Part shown: positions 61,078 to 64,000 of the stretch, piece after piece
How the letters are laid out: every line of letters starts with the position of its first letter
Numbering within the stretch: position 1 is the first letter of the stretch
Source of the DNA: JAZDGX01 sp964482205
GTDB lineage: Bacteria; Eisenbacteria; RBG-16-71-46; CAIMUX01; WJJG01
Direction of reading: 5' to 3'
DNA: 64,000 nucleotides
Assembly (NCBI GenBank): GCA_964482205.1
Contig: CAYZWI010000005.1
Location: forward strand, 124,001-188,000
Position numbers and translations under genes: made by a program
The notes under the pieces: model-generated
Told to the model about the DNA's origin: nothing
What the model saw: only the letters and a program-made list of their open reading frames with translations
Databases searched by the model: none

Positions 61078-61824
61078 TCACGCGCCCGGCTGCACAAACA
61101 GAGGCAGGCGAATCCTCGAGAGCCTTTCGTAATATGCGGCCTGCGTGGCGAAGGTGAGCGGAACGGTCACGAACAGTCCCAGGCCGAGCGGGATCGCGCC
61201 GAGAAGGTTGATCGTGATCAGGACGAGCCACAGCAGAAAGTAGTCCGCCTTGTAACCGCGCATCATCCGCCAGCTCACGCGTAACGCTTCCACCGCATCC
61301 AGGTTTCGGTCCATCACGAGCAGCGCCCACTGCGACAAGGCGAGCGCGAACACGATGCCGGGAACGATCAGCAAGAAGATTCCGCAGGCGACGATCGCTT
61401 GCACGAGGACGAGCCCGATGACGATGGGGACGAAGCGCTGAAACGGGGCAAAGAAGGTGGAGAAGGGCACGGGCTGCCTGCGCAGAATGCGCAGCGCGGC
61501 ATAGAGGATCCCGACGGAGAAAATCCCATCGAGCAGGACGAAGATCGACCCGAGGACGAGCCGCTGAAGCGGATGCAGGAAATCGGGCGTGATCGCCTTC
61601 CCGAGAGCGAAGCTGCCGCCGAGCATGAGCGCAACCATGCCGATGAGCGGAATCTTCAGCAGGTGGAATCCGATCAGGATGAGCGGCTCGCGCTTCAAGG
61701 CATCCCAACCGTCATGAAGCGCAAGGCTGAGGATGTTCTCGTCCGCAGGCGGCGCTTGATTCTGCGGCAGCGCATGCGATCCATCGATATTCGTGGGCGG
61801 CAGTCCAGGCTGTTGTTGATCCAT
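61078..61824 (-). CDS. integral membrane protein (DUF975/GlpF-type membrane-domain-like)
   Basis: A 248-residue protein with a soluble Pro/Gln-rich N-terminus (about 1-30) and five or six membrane segments (LIGMVALMLGGSFALG, LVLVQAIVACGIFLLIVPGI, FLLWLVLITINLLGAIPLGL). The middle motif LIVPGIVFALALSQWALLVM with RNLDAVEALRVSWRMMRG is the pattern of DUF975-type membrane proteins, which also occurs next to glycerophosphodiesterase domains. Function unknown. ATG at 61824. Confidence 0.75.
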   Translation of the reverse strand: MDQQQPGLPPTNIDGSHALPQNQAPPADENILSLALHDGWDALKREPLILIGFHLLKIPLIGMVALMLGGSFALGKAITPDFLHPLQRLVLGSIFVLLDGIFSVGILYAALRILRRQPVPFSTFFAPFQRFVPIVIGLVLVQAIVACGIFLLIVPGIVFALALSQWALLVMDRNLDAVEALRVSWRMMRGYKADYFLLWLVLITINLLGAIPLGLGLFVTVPLTFATQAAYYERLSRIRLPLFVQPGA

Positions 61825-62104
61825 GGCCCTGGTTCTCCCATCGGCCGATCGTCAATTTGGTTGCCGCCCGATTCGAAAGGCGGATCACCAAACCAGCGGA
61901 GCCGGCCAGGATGCCGTCGTAGCCGTCCGGCCAGCTCGCGCGCTCGGGCCATGATACGGCCGATGGGCCGGCGAAGTTACCGGGTTCGGTCCTCCGGAGA
62001 AGGCGGTAGAATCCGGCGCTACCACCTGGCACGAGCGTTCCAGCCGCGGTTTCGGCTGCGCGCTGTGCGTCGAGACGGGTCGCCCGAATGCGAAGAGGAG
62101 CGGA

Positions 62105-63286
62105 GTGCGCGTCCTTCACCTCATCAAAGCCACGGGTTTGGCGGGAGCCGAGCGCCATCTGCTCGATTTGCTGCCGGGTCTGCGCGCCCGCGGCTGCGAC
62201 GCCCGCGCGATCGTGCTCGATGAACGCGCGGACCCGGCGTGCGAGTTTCTCGAAGCGTTGCGCGCGCGCGAGGTTCCCGCCGAGCGATGCCCCATCCACG
62301 CCGACTTCGACCCGGCGCTCGTCGTCCGTTTGTGGAAACGCTTCCGGCACGCGCAGCCGGACATCGTGCACACGCATCTCATTCATGCGGACCTGCACGG
62401 AACCTGGGCGGCGCGCTGGGCGAACGTGCCCGCGGTGGTGACGACTCGCCACAATCCCGATGCCTTCCGCCATCGCGCGTCGATGCGAGCGCTGAACCGC
62501 GCGATCTGGTCGCGCGTGGACATGGGCATTGCCGTTTCGGAATCGCTGGTCGCTTTCAGTCGCGAAACGGAAGGGGCGCTCGTACCACTGCGCGTCATCC
62601 ATCATGGAATCGGCGGGGTCGAGCGCAAGGACCCGGCGCGTGTTCGCGCGCAATTAGGCCTTCCGCAAGATGCAATCGTGGTCGGCATGGTGTGCCGCTT
62701 GACCAGGCAGAAGGGAGTGGAGTACGGACTGCGCGCCTTCTGCGAGGCGGCGGCTCGATGGGCGGGTCAATCGGCAGGTCACTTGGCGCATGAATCGCCG
62801 AGTGGTGGCCGCCCGCCCGATTTGGCGGGCGCCGTGCTTGCTATAGCAGGCGACGGACCGGAACGGAGGCGGCTCGAAGGCATCGCGGCCGAATGCGGCG
62901 AGTGGCGAGAGCGCATTCGTTTCCTCGGTTGGCGGGCGGACGCGAATGAGGTTCTCGACGCGCTCGACATTCTCATGGCGCCGAGTTTGTGGGAAGGATT
63001 CGGGCTCGTGGTGCTGGAAGCGATGGCACGAGGGATACCGGTTCTCGCAAGCCATGTGGCCTCGCTGCCGGAGCTGGTCGTCGATGGAGAGACGGGCCTG
63101 CTCGTCCCGCCGGCCGATGTGCATGCGCTCGCCGGCGCGCTCGCGCGTCTGCTCTCGGATGCGAGCCTGCGCGCGCAATTGGGAAGCGCGGCGGGCGTGC
63201 GGGCGCGCGATGCATTCTCCTTGCCTCGCATGATCGAAGAGACGCTCGAGGCGTATCGAGAGGCGCTCGACGCCGAGGAGATATAG
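62105..63286 (+). CDS. glycosyltransferase family 4
   Basis: A 393-residue GT-B glycosyltransferase. N-terminal acceptor-side start LHLIKATGLAGAERHLLDLL (a glycine-rich GGAE-type loop) and the C-terminal donor-site E-x7-E motif PSLWEGFGLVVLEAMARG are clear, so it is a retaining GT4 enzyme using a nucleotide sugar. The insert SPSGGRPPDLAGAVLAIAGD around 225-250 is longer than normal. A role in surface polysaccharide or lipopolysaccharide assembly is likely but not shown. GTG start at 62105 preceded by GAGGAG. The next gene starts 6 bp after its stop. Confidence 0.9.
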   Translation: MRVLHLIKATGLAGAERHLLDLLPGLRARGCDARAIVLDERADPACEFLEALRAREVPAERCPIHADFDPALVVRLWKRFRHAQPDIVHTHLIHADLHGTWAARWANVPAVVTTRHNPDAFRHRASMRALNRAIWSRVDMGIAVSESLVAFSRETEGALVPLRVIHHGIGGVERKDPARVRAQLGLPQDAIVVGMVCRLTRQKGVEYGLRAFCEAAARWAGQSAGHLAHESPSGGRPPDLAGAVLAIAGDGPERRRLEGIAAECGEWRERIRFLGWRADANEVLDALDILMAPSLWEGFGLVVLEAMARGIPVLASHVASLPELVVDGETGLLVPPADVHALAGALARLLSDASLRAQLGSAAGVRARDAFSLPRMIEETLEAYREALDAEEI

Positions 63287-63292
63287 CGACCC

Positions 63293-64000
63293 ATGTCTTT
63301 CGATATCCGCTACACCAATGCGGCCATCACGCAGCCTACCCCGATGGTGGACGAGAAGCGCGTGCGCGCGAACATCGCGCGGATGGCAGTGAAGGCCGCG
63401 CGCGTGGGCGTGCGCTTGCGGCCGCACTTCAAGACGCATCAATCGGCCGCGATCGGCGAATGGTTCCGGGATTGCGGAGTGGAAGCGATCACCGTCTCTT
63501 CTGTGACGATGGCCTCGTACTTTGCGGAACACAACTGGAAGGACATCACGATCGCGGTTCCCATCAATGTGCGGGAGGCGGATGCGATCGCGGAGCTGGC
63601 AAAGAAGATCGATCTTGGGTTGCTGTTCGATTCCATCGAGGCGGTGACTGCCATCGAAAGCGCATTGTCTGCTGCTGGGGCGCGCGGCGACAGTCGCGCC
63701 AGCGGCCCACCGCACGATGGCGTCGTACGCGCGTGGATCAAGATCGATGCGGGCTATGGCCGGGTGGGAGTGCGTTGGGACAGGAGCGGGGAGATCCTCG
63801 CCGTCGCGCGCGCGATTTCGGGCTGCCGGAGGCTTCGCTTCGAAGGCATCCTGACGCACAGCGGGCACAGCTATCGGCAGGAAGACATCGCCGGCATTCG
63901 CCAGGTGCACGAGGAATCGCTCGCGCGAATGCGGGCGGTGCGGGAGATGCTGGGCACCCGGGTCAGGCAGGACGCTTCAGCGATGAAGCGAAGCGAGCCT
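63293..64000 (+). CDS. D-threonine aldolase/alanine racemase-fold PLP enzyme (3' end cut by window)
   Basis: The frame runs from the ATG at 63293 to the window edge without a stop (236 codons). TPMVDEKRVRANIARMA and LRPHFKTHQS, with the PLP-binding lysine, belong to the alanine-racemase N-terminal fold, specifically the D-threonine aldolase/D-serine dehydratase-like branch (DSD1); later AWIKIDAGYGRVGVRW and FEGILTHSGHSY support this. The reaction would be cleavage or dehydration of a D-beta-hydroxy amino acid. It starts 6 bp after the glycosyltransferase stop, so likely the same transcript. The C-terminal metal-binding domain lies beyond the window. Confidence 0.85.
   Translation, partial: MSFDIRYTNAAITQPTPMVDEKRVRANIARMAVKAARVGVRLRPHFKTHQSAAIGEWFRDCGVEAITVSSVTMASYFAEHNWKDITIAVPINVREADAIAELAKKIDLGLLFDSIEAVTAIESALSAAGARGDSRASGPPHDGVVRAWIKIDAGYGRVGVRWDRSGEILAVARAISGCRRLRFEGILTHSGHSYRQEDIAGIRQVHEESLARMRAVREMLGTRVRQDASAMKRSEP

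Overview
The window is GC-rich (about two thirds GC by eye), gene-dense bacterial chromosome. Several features point to a diderm of the FCB sphere, close to Candidatus Eisenbacteria: predicted outer-membrane beta-barrels, lipoproteins, and large exported proteins ending in FlgD-like Ig/sorting domains of the type 'VxDLxGRxVxxL..G.H.xxWDGRD..G..xxSGxYFxRL'. This placement is an inference from gene style; no rRNA or tRNA is present to test it.

Layout. 0.2-5 kb: a methyltransferase, a repeat-bearing gap, a ribbon-helix-helix/PIN toxin-antitoxin pair with a clear palindromic operator, and an exported phospholipase-D-fold protein. 5-13 kb: tsaD, a PleD-like and a CheY-like response regulator, priA, a perfect 178-bp tandem repeat, a TPR lipoprotein. 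13-24.5 kb: a housekeeping run (rho with a long leader, rpmE, prfA, a phosphodiesterase/flippase-like pair, an OMP, prmC, murA, selB). 24.5-37 kb: a membrane sulfatase-fold enzyme, an RCC1-repeat secreted protein, rqcH, a sugar-type acyltransferase, a rhomboid protease, a eukaryote-type GMP synthetase, two small envelope proteins and an M24 peptidase. 38-51.5 kb: four very large exported proteins (two C25/gingipain-like, one beta-helix, one LVIVD/FGE-fold lipoprotein). 51.5-64 kb: an AEC transporter, a selenocysteine thioredoxin-TPR lipoprotein, a CDF metal transporter, a secreted protein, an MFS transporter, the ResB/CcsA cytochrome c system, an O-methyltransferase, a membrane protein, a GT4 glycosyltransferase and a truncated PLP enzyme.

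The most interesting system is selenium decoding. At 53504-53506 (minus strand) an in-frame UGA sits exactly where a thioredoxin has its first active-site cysteine (reading ...FWKRH-U-GPC...). The two flanking open frames together make one lipoprotein with a thioredoxin domain and TPR repeats. Directly after the UGA the mRNA can fold into a bacterial-type SECIS hairpin with a G in its apical loop. The same window carries selB, the elongation factor that reads such signals, so the UGA is best read as selenocysteine and not as a pseudogene stop. Naive gene calling splits or truncates this protein.

A second genome-scale signal is near absence of the tetranucleotide ACGT: I found 13 copies in 64 kb where base composition predicts about two hundred. 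Asp/Asn/His/Tyr codons before valine switch to the T-ending form to avoid it, as expected under selection by a restriction or DNA-modification system.
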